64,000 bases of DNA from Hydrogenophaga sp. (GTDB lineage: Bacteria; Pseudomonadota; Gammaproteobacteria; Burkholderiales; Burkholderiaceae_C). The stretch spans positions 285,825-349,824 of the forward strand of contig JAABQK010000002.1 in NCBI GenBank assembly GCA_011391495.1, given 5' to 3'. Positions 17,081 through 24,862 of this stretch are shown here, in pieces. The position numbers and the translations under genes were made by a program. The notes beneath the pieces were generated by a model. That model ran no database searches and had not been told where the DNA came from. It saw nothing but the letters and a program-made list of their open reading frames with translations. Numbering within the stretch: position 1 is the first letter of the stretch; every line of letters starts with the position of its first letter.

Positions 17081-17896
17081 ATGACCCTCGAACCCCTGTT
17101 CATCGTCGAGTTGGCCGCGCTCGGCCTGTGCACCGGTTTTCTCGCCGGCCTGCTCGGTATCGGTGGCGGCATGATCATGGTGCCCTTCATCACCGCCATC
17201 CTCACCGCGCGTGGCGTGGCACCCGATCTCTCGGTCAAGGTGGCCATTGCCACCTCCATGGCCACGATCATCTTCACCTCCATTTCCAGCCTGCGCGCGC
17301 ACCACAAGCGCGGTGCGGTGCGCTGGGACATAGTGACCCGCCTGGCCCCCGGCATCGTGCTGGGCGCTGCCATCGCCAGCCTGGGCGTGTTCTCGCTGCT
17401 CAAGGGCGCCTGGCTCGCCATCTTCTTTGCCGCCTTCGTCAGCTTCTCGGCGACCCAGATGCTGATGAACAGAAAACCCAAGCCCACGCGCACCCTGCCC
17501 GGTACGGCCGGCCAACTGACGGCGGGCACCACCATCGGCTTTCTGTCTGGTCTGGTCGGGGCCGGCGGTGGTTTTGTCAGCGTGCCCTTCATGACCTGGT
17601 GCAACGTGGCCATTCACCAGGCCGTGGCCACCAGCGCCGCCCTGGGTTTCCCGATCGCGTTGGCGAACGCCCTGGGCTACATCGTCTCCGGCCAGGGCGT
17701 CACGGGCCTTCCGACAGGATCGGTGGGCTACATCTACGTACCCGCGCTGGTCGTGATCGCGAGCGCCAGCGTGATCATGGCGCCGCTGGGGGTCAAGGCC
17801 GCGCATGCATTGCCGGTCGCATCCCTGAAACGGGTGTTTGCCAGCATCTTGTATCTGCTGGCGGCCTACATGCTCTACAAGGGCTTGAGCACCTGA
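17081..17896 (+). CDS. Sulfite exporter TauE/SafE family (TSUP) permease
   Basis: A 271-aa polytopic protein with about eight membrane segments. It has the two internal repeats of the TSUP family, each opening with a glycine-rich turn: LAGLLGIGGGMIMVPFI (residues about 21-37) and LSGLVGAGGGFVSVPFM (about 155-172). Members move sulfite, sulfoacetate or other organosulfur or carboxylate anions; the substrate here is unknown. ATG at 17081 follows the 6S RNA terminator by about 35 bases. Confidence 0.88.
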   Translation: MTLEPLFIVELAALGLCTGFLAGLLGIGGGMIMVPFITAILTARGVAPDLSVKVAIATSMATIIFTSISSLRAHHKRGAVRWDIVTRLAPGIVLGAAIASLGVFSLLKGAWLAIFFAAFVSFSATQMLMNRKPKPTRTLPGTAGQLTAGTTIGFLSGLVGAGGGFVSVPFMTWCNVAIHQAVATSAALGFPIALANALGYIVSGQGVTGLPTGSVGYIYVPALVVIASASVIMAPLGVKAAHALPVASLKRVFASILYLLAAYMLYKGLST

Positions 17897-17952
17897 ACCG
17901 AACGCCAGCCAGAAAGGCCAGCTTGTGTGGCGCCCTGACCAGCGCCGCGGTT

Positions 17953-18459
17953 TCAGGCGTGCAGCGCCGTGGCCGACACCACGATCCCGTCCTCGTCGGC
18001 GTACAGCCAGTCACCCGGCCGCACCCACACACCCTGGATCTGGACGGGCACGTCGCGCAGTCCTTCGTTGCGCTTTTCAGTCGGCAGCGGCATGGCGGCC
18101 AGGGCACGGATGCCCGTCTGGCACACAGCCAGTTCGCACACATCGCGCACGCAGCCGTCAATCACCACACCGGCCCAGCCGTTGCGCGCGGCTGCGGCGC
18201 CCAGATTGCCGCCCAGCAGCGCACGGCGCAGCGAAGCCCCGCCGTCCACCACCAGCACCCGGCCTTCACCCGGGCTGTCCACGGCCGCCTTCACCAGGGT
18301 GTTGTCTTCAAAGCATTTGACCGTCACCACCGGGCCGGCAAACCGGTGCAGGGCACCGAAATCGCGGAACACCGGCGGCAGCACGCGAAAGGCACCGGTC
18401 GCATCGTTCTTGTGAAGGTCACAGAGGTCGCAGGTGGCAGGAAAAGTGGTCGAGGACAT
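17953..18459 (-). CDS. rraA: RraA-family protein (RNase E regulator or HMG/CHA aldolase)
   Basis: A 168-aa protein starting MSSTTFPATCDLCDLH, an N-terminus typical of the RraA group. The core GPVVTVKCFEDNTLVKAAV, VLVVDGGASLRRALLGGNLG and VIDGCVRDVCEL matches RraA. The RD-x2-E string is also the metal-binding signature of 4-hydroxy-4-methyl-2-oxoglutarate aldolases, so either an RNase E inhibitor or an aldolase is possible. The window also holds LigK at 42329, a proven aldolase family on the same fold. It stands alone, convergent with the TSUP gene. Confidence 0.85.
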   Translation of the reverse strand: MSSTTFPATCDLCDLHKNDATGAFRVLPPVFRDFGALHRFAGPVVTVKCFEDNTLVKAAVDSPGEGRVLVVDGGASLRRALLGGNLGAAAARNGWAGVVIDGCVRDVCELAVCQTGIRALAAMPLPTEKRNEGLRDVPVQIQGVWVRPGDWLYADEDGIVVSATALHA

Positions 18460-18718
18460 GTTTGAAACCGGGATCAAAGGTTGGAGAGTCGGGCATCCGT
18501 TTTCAGCATGACCGGGCGCTCTGACAGGCAGCTTGCAGACCGTGTGCATTGAAGTGTTGTTTTCGAGGCCAATAAGCGGCTCGCCCCCTATGAAAATGCC
18601 TCGAAAACCCGGTCCGACACCTTGGAATGCCCGGGCAAGTCCTTTAGCATCCGAGACACCGGTGGAAGAGCGCGTTTTTCTGCTGGTGAATCTTCCACTT
18701 CTAGAAGGATATCCAACC

Positions 18719-19168
18719 ATGGCAACTGCAAAAAAAGCCCCCGCGAAAAAAGCGGCCCCCGCCAAGAAAGCGGCAGCACCGGCAAAGAAGGCCGCTCCTG
18801 CCAAGGCAGCGGCACCCGCCAAGAAGGCAGCCGCTCCGGCGAAGAAAGCCGCTCCGGCCAAAAAGGCAGCCCCTGCGAAGAAGGCAGCTCCGGCCAAAAA
18901 AGCCGCCCCAGCCAAGAAGCGTACCCCCAATGCCGCCTTCATGAAGGCCATGACCCCGAGCGCCGCACTGGCCGCCATCGTGGGCAATTCGCCCCTGCCG
19001 CGCACCGAAGTGACCAAGCAGGTCTGGGCTTACATCAAGAAAAACAAGCTGCAGGACGAAGTCAATCGCCGCATGATCAACGCCGACGCCAAGCTGAAGG
19101 AAATCTTCAAAAAGGCCCAGGCTTCCATGTTCGAAATGACCAAGATGATCAACGATCACCTGAAGTGA
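18719..19168 (+). CDS. Lysine/alanine-rich SWIB/MDM2-domain protein
   Basis: A 149-aa protein, ATG at 18719 behind AGAAGGAT. Residues 4-67 are an imperfect repeat of KKAAPA / KKAAAPA, giving a strongly basic tail like bacterial histone H1. Residues about 70-149 form a SWIB domain: TPSAALAAIVGNSPLPRTEVTKQVWAYIKKNKLQD, MINADAKLKEIF and FEMTKMINDHL (quoted in parts). Such proteins occur in betaproteobacteria and chlamydiae and are thought to bind DNA or nucleoid; the actual role is not known. A strong terminator follows 45 bases after the stop. Confidence 0.9.
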   Translation: MATAKKAPAKKAAPAKKAAAPAKKAAPAKAAAPAKKAAAPAKKAAPAKKAAPAKKAAPAKKAAPAKKRTPNAAFMKAMTPSAALAAIVGNSPLPRTEVTKQVWAYIKKNKLQDEVNRRMINADAKLKEIFKKAQASMFEMTKMINDHLK

Positions 19169-19212
19169 TCGGCATCCGCGGGGAGGCACGATGCATCGCG
19201 CCCCTCGCCCAG

Positions 19213-19242
19213 AAAAAAGCCGGCTGCATGCCGGCTTTTTTT
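19213..19242. terminator. Bidirectional terminator between SWIB gene and GspE-type gene
   Basis: AAAAAAGCCGGC / GCCGGCTTTTTTT hairpin with a 5-base loop. A-run on one side and T-run on the other allow termination of both convergent genes. Confidence 0.92.
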
Positions 19243-19260
19243 CGTCCGTTGCAAGCGACT

Positions 19261-21204
19261 TCAGCGGTAGGCGGTGCGCGCCTGCTTCAGGTCGATGTGT
19301 CCCTGGACCACTTTCTCCAGCGCGTCGTGGCGCAGGCTGCGCATGCCCTCGCTCACCGCGGTGTCAAAGATCTCGGAGGGCCGGACGCGCCTCTGGATCA
19401 GCTGCTTGATGGTGCGGCTGTTCTGCAGGATTTCGTAGACACCCAGCCTGCCCTTGTAGCCCTTGCCTGCGCAGTGGGTGCAACCCACGGCGTGCCGGGT
19501 GCGAACCGCTGCGGGCGAGTCGACGCCGGCGGCCACCAGCAGTCGCGCCTGCGCCTGCTGCCGACTGAGTTCGCTGCCTTCCATGTACTCCTGCAGCAGG
19601 GCTTCCCAGCCGTCTTCCCCCAAAGGCTGTTCGTGTGCGCAGTGGGTGCAGAGTGCGCGGACGAGGCGCTGCGCCACGATGCCCAGAAGCGAGTCGGCGA
19701 AGTTCATCGGGTCCATGCCCAGATCCAGCAGCCGCACCACGCTCTCGCTGGCGTTGTTGGTGTGCAGGGTGGACAGCACCAGGTGGCCCGTGAGCGACGC
19801 TTCAATGGCGATCTTGGCGGTCTCTGCGTCCCGTATCTCGCCGATCATGATGATGTCGGGGTCGGCGCGCAGGAAGCCTCGCATGGCGTTCGCAAAGGTC
19901 AGTCCGATCTTTGAATTCACCTGCACCTGGCGCAGCCCGGGCTGGGTGATCTCGATCGGGTCCTCGGCGGTCCAGATCTTGCGCTCGGCGGTGTTCACCT
20001 CGGCCAGCATCGAATGCAGCGTGGTGGTCTTGCCCGAGCCCGTGGGTCCGGCGGCGAGCACCATGCCGTAGGTGCGCTGGGAGAACCCGGCGATCAGTTC
20101 CAGATCGCGCGGCTGCAGGCCCAACTTCGACAAGGGCAGGGGTTTGGCCGATTCGAGCAGGCGCAGCACCACGTCTTCCAGCCCATCGTGCGTGGGCATG
20201 ACGGCCACGCGGAGCTCCAGTGCCTTGCCGCCAAATTCCGAGAAATCGATTTTCCCGTCCTGCGGACGCCGGCGCTCGGCGATGTCGAGCCTGGCCATGA
20301 TCTTGATGCGCGAGACCAGTGGCCCGCGCAGCTTGGCCGGCACCCACAGGTAGTGCTCCAGGTCGCCGTCGCGCCGGAACCGGATGGCGGTGAGCGCCTC
20401 GCCCGGGTTGGTTTCGATGTGGATGTCCGACGCATGCGTGCGCTGGGCTTCGCTGATCATCTGGTTGACCAGGCGCACCATGCCGGCCGATTCGGCGGCT
20501 GACACCAGCTGCTCGGCTTCGGCACCGCTGCCCACCTCCACCATGGCCTGCATCACCAGGTCTTCCAGCGCCACCTGGCGGTGCTCGCCTCCCGGCTGGG
20601 CCGCCTGAAGTTTGCGGTGCAGATCCTCGTCGGCGGCGGCCGGGCCGTGGCCCTTCGCCCCGTGTTCGACGCGGTCCTGCATCTCCAGACGGCGCTCGAT
20701 CGCTTCCCGACTGGCCCACACCAGGCTGACCGTGTGTCCGGTCAGCGAACACAGTTCGCGCAGCAGGCCCTCGCTGGTCGGCGCGCAAGAGGCGACGAAA
20801 AACTGTTCGTTGGCCATTCCCAGCGGCACGACGTGGTGCGCGTGCGCCTGGTGCAGCGACAGGCTGTCAAATGCGTTGTGCTCCAACTGGAAACCGAGCA
20901 CCTCGACCTCCACCAGACCCGCCACACGCGCCAGGGCGCGGTGCCATTCGTCATCGGTCAGCAGCAGGCGCTGCACCAGTTCCACAGAGCGCGAACGAAG
21001 CAGGTTCGGATCTTCGGCAGCCAGTTCATCCAGCGTGTCTTCATCCAGGATGCCCAGTTGCAAGAGGGCGTTGCGCAGGCTCAGGATGGGCAGGCGGTGT
21101 TGCCAGTCAATGGCCTGCGTGAGCTGCGCCAGGTTGCGTATGGGGTCGTGCGCCAGACTGCTGTCCACTTTCTGCTGGTCTGCCATGGGAGAAGCGAGAG
21201 TCAT
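19261..21204 (-). CDS. GspE/PilB-family secretion or pilus ATPase
   Basis: A 647-aa protein with a good AAGGA ribosome site before the ATG at 21204. The N-terminal region (about 30-170) is a MshEN/GspE-N-like domain; the catalytic part has Walker A GPTGSGKT (386-393), the Asp box TAEDPIEI, Walker B DPDIIMIGEIRD, and the His box GHLVLSTLHTNNA. A zinc-type tetracysteine (CTHCAHE and CTHCAGKGY, two CxxC pairs) lies in the C-terminal half as in GspE and PilB. No other type II secretion or type IV pilus gene is nearby, so it cannot be tied to a system from context. Confidence 0.92.
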   Translation of the reverse strand: MTLASPMADQQKVDSSLAHDPIRNLAQLTQAIDWQHRLPILSLRNALLQLGILDEDTLDELAAEDPNLLRSRSVELVQRLLLTDDEWHRALARVAGLVEVEVLGFQLEHNAFDSLSLHQAHAHHVVPLGMANEQFFVASCAPTSEGLLRELCSLTGHTVSLVWASREAIERRLEMQDRVEHGAKGHGPAAADEDLHRKLQAAQPGGEHRQVALEDLVMQAMVEVGSGAEAEQLVSAAESAGMVRLVNQMISEAQRTHASDIHIETNPGEALTAIRFRRDGDLEHYLWVPAKLRGPLVSRIKIMARLDIAERRRPQDGKIDFSEFGGKALELRVAVMPTHDGLEDVVLRLLESAKPLPLSKLGLQPRDLELIAGFSQRTYGMVLAAGPTGSGKTTTLHSMLAEVNTAERKIWTAEDPIEITQPGLRQVQVNSKIGLTFANAMRGFLRADPDIIMIGEIRDAETAKIAIEASLTGHLVLSTLHTNNASESVVRLLDLGMDPMNFADSLLGIVAQRLVRALCTHCAHEQPLGEDGWEALLQEYMEGSELSRQQAQARLLVAAGVDSPAAVRTRHAVGCTHCAGKGYKGRLGVYEILQNSRTIKQLIQRRVRPSEIFDTAVSEGMRSLRHDALEKVVQGHIDLKQARTAYR

Positions 21205-21333
21205 CCGTTTTCCTTGCTTTTAAAAAGGTACTTCAACTATGGTTCACGATAGCGCAGGTCGGAGGCGCTTTTTTGATTTCAAGCAACCCTGCTTCGGCTC
21301 TGCCCCACCGCCCATCCTGAAACAGGACTTTCC

Positions 21334-23178
21334 ATGAAAGATCGCACGCCTCTGCCGTTCCGGCACGTTCTCATCCTGCTGATCTGCGGGAGCATGGTGG
21401 CTTGTGCCGGATCGGCAAACCGCAACCGGTTGACCGGAACGGCCGCGCCACCGGCACAGCCCGAATCTGCATCGACCATCACGGCCAAACCTGGCTGGAC
21501 ACTGCACCGCCACGCCGTGGCCTCCGCCAACCCGCTGGCCACGGAAGCTGGCGCCCAGGTGTTGCGCGCTGGCGGCAGCGCGGTGGATGCCGCCATCGCC
21601 GTGCAGATGGTGCTGACGCTGGTGGAGCCGCAGTCCAGCGGCATTGGCGGTGGCGCCTTTTTGCTGCACCACGATGGCCGGCGGGTGCAGGCCTTCGACG
21701 GTCGCGAGGCCGCGCCCATGGCTGCAGACGAACGACTGTTCCTGGGCGACGATGGCCAGCCGCTGTCCTTCATGGCGGCGGTTGTCGGCGGCCGCTCGGT
21801 GGGCGTGCCCGGCACCGTGATAATGCTGGCGCTGGCCCACCGGCAGCATGGCCGACTGCCCTGGGCCGGGCTGTTCGAGCCCGCCATTCAACTGGCCGAA
21901 CAGGGCTTCGCCGTCAGCCCGCGGCTGCACACGCTCCTGCTCGCAGAAAACGCACTGAAACAGGACCCGGTGGCCGCCGCCTACTTCTTCCGATCCGACG
22001 GCCTTCCCCACCCGGTGGGACATGTGCTGCGCAACCCCGAGCTGGCGCAGGTGTTTCGCGACATCGCGGCACGGGGTCCCTTGGCGCTCCACGACGGTCC
22101 GGTGGCGCGTGCCATCGTCGCCAGGGTGCGGCAGCGCGCCGGCAACCCTGGCCGGATGAGCCTGGACGACCTGGCCCGCTACAGGCCGAGGGAGCGCGAA
22201 GCCTTGTGCCACGAGCACACGGCCGAGCGGCGTGCGCTGCGCATCTGCGGTTTCCCGCCGCCCGGCTCGGGGGCGATCGCCATCGGCCAGATGCTCGGTC
22301 TGCTCGCGCGCACACCGCAGGGCGAGCAATCGTTCGCCGGGGCGCCCGGCGCCGACTGGTTGCACGCGTACGTCGAAGCCTCCCGCCTGGCCTTTGCCGA
22401 CCGGGCGCTCTTCGTGGCAGACCCGGACTTCGTCAGCCCGCCAGCCGGGCGCTGGGAGAGCCTGCTCGATGCACGCTATCTGGACGACCGCGCCCGCCTC
22501 ATCAGCCCGGCGCGCATGCCACAGGCACCCGCCGGCCAACCCGGCGGCGTGCAGGCCAGCTGGGCACCCATGCCCGACCAGCCGGAGTACGGCACCAGCC
22601 ACATCAGCATCGTGGACGGCTTTGGCAACGCACTGGCCATGACCAGCACGATCGAAGCCGGCTTTGGCTCCCGGCTCATGGTGAGCACCGATCCGGGCCG
22701 CCCTGGCGGCTTCCTGCTCAACAACCAGCTCACCGACTTCAGCTTTGCACCCACCGACGCACAGGGTCAGCCGGTGGCCAACCGGGTGCAGCCAGGCAAG
22801 CGGCCGCGCTCGTCCATGTCGCCCACGCTGGTGTTCGACGCCAGCACCGGCCAGTTGCTGATGAGTGCAGGCAGCCCGGGCGGCGCATTCATCATCCACT
22901 TCACGGCGAAGACGCTGCTCGGTACGCTGCACTGGGGCCTGACACCCCAGGCGGCCATCGACCTGCCGAATTTCGGCACGCTGGGCGGTCCGGTGCTGCT
23001 GGAAGCCGGGCGCTTCCCGGCAGCGACCGTGCAGGCGCTGCAGCAGCGGGGCCACACCGTCAGCGAAACGCCCCTGCCCAGTGGCCTGCAGGTGATCCAG
23101 CGCGGCATGAAAGACGGTCAGCCCGTGTGGCTGGGCGGCGCCGATCCGCGTCGCGAGGGCACCGTCGCCGGCGATTAA
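21334..23178 (+). CDS. ggt: Gamma-glutamyltransferase, predicted lipoprotein
   Basis: A 614-aa Ntn-hydrolase precursor that cleaves and transfers the gamma-glutamyl group of glutathione and related peptides. The N-terminus is a lipoprotein signal with lipobox MVAC (lipidated cysteine C24), so it is probably membrane-anchored rather than freely periplasmic. Family marks: QSSGIGGGAFLL near 100, and the autocleavage site YGTSH with the nucleophile threonine at T421, which would split a large from a small subunit; later GSPGGAFI binds substrate. The stop codon shares bases with that of the convergent acyl-CoA synthetase gene (TTAA at 23175-23178). Confidence 0.93.
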   Translation: MKDRTPLPFRHVLILLICGSMVACAGSANRNRLTGTAAPPAQPESASTITAKPGWTLHRHAVASANPLATEAGAQVLRAGGSAVDAAIAVQMVLTLVEPQSSGIGGGAFLLHHDGRRVQAFDGREAAPMAADERLFLGDDGQPLSFMAAVVGGRSVGVPGTVIMLALAHRQHGRLPWAGLFEPAIQLAEQGFAVSPRLHTLLLAENALKQDPVAAAYFFRSDGLPHPVGHVLRNPELAQVFRDIAARGPLALHDGPVARAIVARVRQRAGNPGRMSLDDLARYRPREREALCHEHTAERRALRICGFPPPGSGAIAIGQMLGLLARTPQGEQSFAGAPGADWLHAYVEASRLAFADRALFVADPDFVSPPAGRWESLLDARYLDDRARLISPARMPQAPAGQPGGVQASWAPMPDQPEYGTSHISIVDGFGNALAMTSTIEAGFGSRLMVSTDPGRPGGFLLNNQLTDFSFAPTDAQGQPVANRVQPGKRPRSSMSPTLVFDASTGQLLMSAGSPGGAFIIHFTAKTLLGTLHWGLTPQAAIDLPNFGTLGGPVLLEAGRFPAATVQALQQRGHTVSETPLPSGLQVIQRGMKDGQPVWLGGADPRREGTVAGD

Positions 23179-24821
23179 ACGTCGATCGCCTCGGCCGAAC
23201 CCGCCCGCTTGCGCAACTCGAACTTCTGGATCTTCCCGGTGCTCGTCTTGGGCAGTTCACCGAACACCACGGCACGCGGCACCTTGAAGCCGGCCAGGTG
23301 CTGCCTGCAGTGCGTCACGATCTCCTCGGGCGTGGTCTGGGCTCCGAACTTCAGCTCCACGAAGGCGCACGGCGTCTCGCCCCACTTCGGGTCGGGCCGC
23401 GCCACCACGGCAGCGGCCAGCACGTCCGGATGGCGGTAGAGCACGTCTTCCACCTCGATCGACGAGATGTTCTCCCCGCCCGAAATGATGATGTCCTTGC
23501 TGCGATCCTTGATCTTGAAGTAGCCGTCCGGGTACTGCACGGCCAGGTCACCGCTGTGGAACCAGCCCCCGGCGAAGGCCTCCCGGGTGGCCTTCGGGTT
23601 CTTCAGGTAACCCTTCATGGCGATGTTGCCCTTAAACATGATCTCGCCCATGGTCTCGCCGTCCTGCGGCACCGCTTGCAGGGTTTCCGGGTTGAGCACA
23701 CGCACGTCACGCTGCAGGTGGTAGCGCACGCCCTGGCGCGCGTTCAGGCGGGCACGCTCGCCGATGTCCAGCGCGTCCCAGGCACCGTGTTTCGCACAGA
23801 CCGTGGCCGGGCCGTAGACCTCGGTCAGCCCGTACACATGGGTGAGGTCAAAGCCCATCTGCTCCATGCCTTCGATCATGGAGGCCGGCGGCGCGGCACC
23901 GGCCACCATGGCTTTCACGCCCGCAGGCAGGCCTTCTTTCATGGCCGCTGGCGCGTTGACCAGCAGACCGTGCACGATCGGTGCGCCGCAGTAGTGCGTG
24001 ACCCCATGCTGGCGCATGGCGTCAAAGATCGCCTGAGCCTCCACCTTGCGCAGGCACACATTCACGCCAGCGCGTGCCGCCAGCGTCCAGGGGAAGCACC
24101 AGCCATTGCAATGGAACATGGGCAGCGTCCACAGGTACACCGCGTGCTTGGGCATGTCCCATTCGAGAATGTTGGAAATCGCGTTGCTCGCCGCGCCGCG
24201 GTGGTGGTAGACCACACCCTTGGGGTTGCCGGTGGTGCCGCTGGTGTAGTTCAGCGCAATGGCGTCCCACTCGTCGGCGGGCAGGCTCCAGGCAAAGGCC
24301 GGGTCGCCGCCGGCCAGGAAAGCGTCATAGGTGGTGGTACCCACCGGCGTGGACTCGCCGGTGAACAGCGGATCTTCCACGTCGATCACCAGCAGCGGCG
24401 TGGTGGCCTGGCGCAGCTTCAGCGCCCTGGCCAAGGTGCCGGCGAACTCGGGGTCGACGATCACCGCTCTGGCTTCGCCGTGGTCCAGCATGAAGGCGAT
24501 GGCCTCCGGGTCGAGCCGGGTGTTGAGCGCATTGAGCACCGCGCCGGCCATCGGCACACCGAAATGCGCCTCGACCATGGGCGGGGTGTTGGGCAGCATC
24601 ACCGCCACTGTGTCGTTCTTGCCGATGCCGGCGCGCTGCAGGGCGCTGGCCAACTGACGGGTACGGGCGTAGGTCTGGGCCCAGGTCTGGCGCAGGCTTC
24701 CGTGCACGACGGCCAGCCGCTCCGGGTAGACCTCGGCGGTGCGTTCGATGAACGACAGCGGCGAGATGGGCGCAAAGTTGGCCTCGTTGCGCGGCAGGTC
24801 CTGGTCGTAGATGCTGGTCAT
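23175..24821 (-). CDS. Acyl-CoA synthetase (AMP-binding, DmdB-like)
   Basis: A 548-aa ANL-superfamily ligase. The AMP-binding P-loop is YTSGTTGNPKG, followed by HHRGA, the A5 motif YGLTEVYGP, A7 WFHSGDLAV, A8 DRSKDIIISGGENISSIEVE and the A10 lysine in LPKTSTGKIQKFELR. The N-terminal DQDLPRNEANFAPISPLSFIERTAEVYP resembles medium-chain and 3-methylmercaptopropionyl-CoA ligases (DmdB group). Substrate is not certain. It is transcribed divergently from dnaG with only about 40 bases between starts, and its stop overlaps that of ggt. Confidence 0.88.
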   Translation of the reverse strand: MTSIYDQDLPRNEANFAPISPLSFIERTAEVYPERLAVVHGSLRQTWAQTYARTRQLASALQRAGIGKNDTVAVMLPNTPPMVEAHFGVPMAGAVLNALNTRLDPEAIAFMLDHGEARAVIVDPEFAGTLARALKLRQATTPLLVIDVEDPLFTGESTPVGTTTYDAFLAGGDPAFAWSLPADEWDAIALNYTSGTTGNPKGVVYHHRGAASNAISNILEWDMPKHAVYLWTLPMFHCNGWCFPWTLAARAGVNVCLRKVEAQAIFDAMRQHGVTHYCGAPIVHGLLVNAPAAMKEGLPAGVKAMVAGAAPPASMIEGMEQMGFDLTHVYGLTEVYGPATVCAKHGAWDALDIGERARLNARQGVRYHLQRDVRVLNPETLQAVPQDGETMGEIMFKGNIAMKGYLKNPKATREAFAGGWFHSGDLAVQYPDGYFKIKDRSKDIIISGGENISSIEVEDVLYRHPDVLAAAVVARPDPKWGETPCAFVELKFGAQTTPEEIVTHCRQHLAGFKVPRAVVFGELPKTSTGKIQKFELRKRAGSAEAIDV

Positions 24822-24862
24822 GTGCAGGTCTCCATGGTTTTCGCTCGGTGCAGAATACCCCG

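Noticed and set aside
18719..18920. KKAAPA-coding tract as a tandem DNA repeat or CRISPR-like array
   Set aside because: Repeats are in-frame codons for a lysine/alanine tail, irregular in length, without spacers; it is protein-coding.
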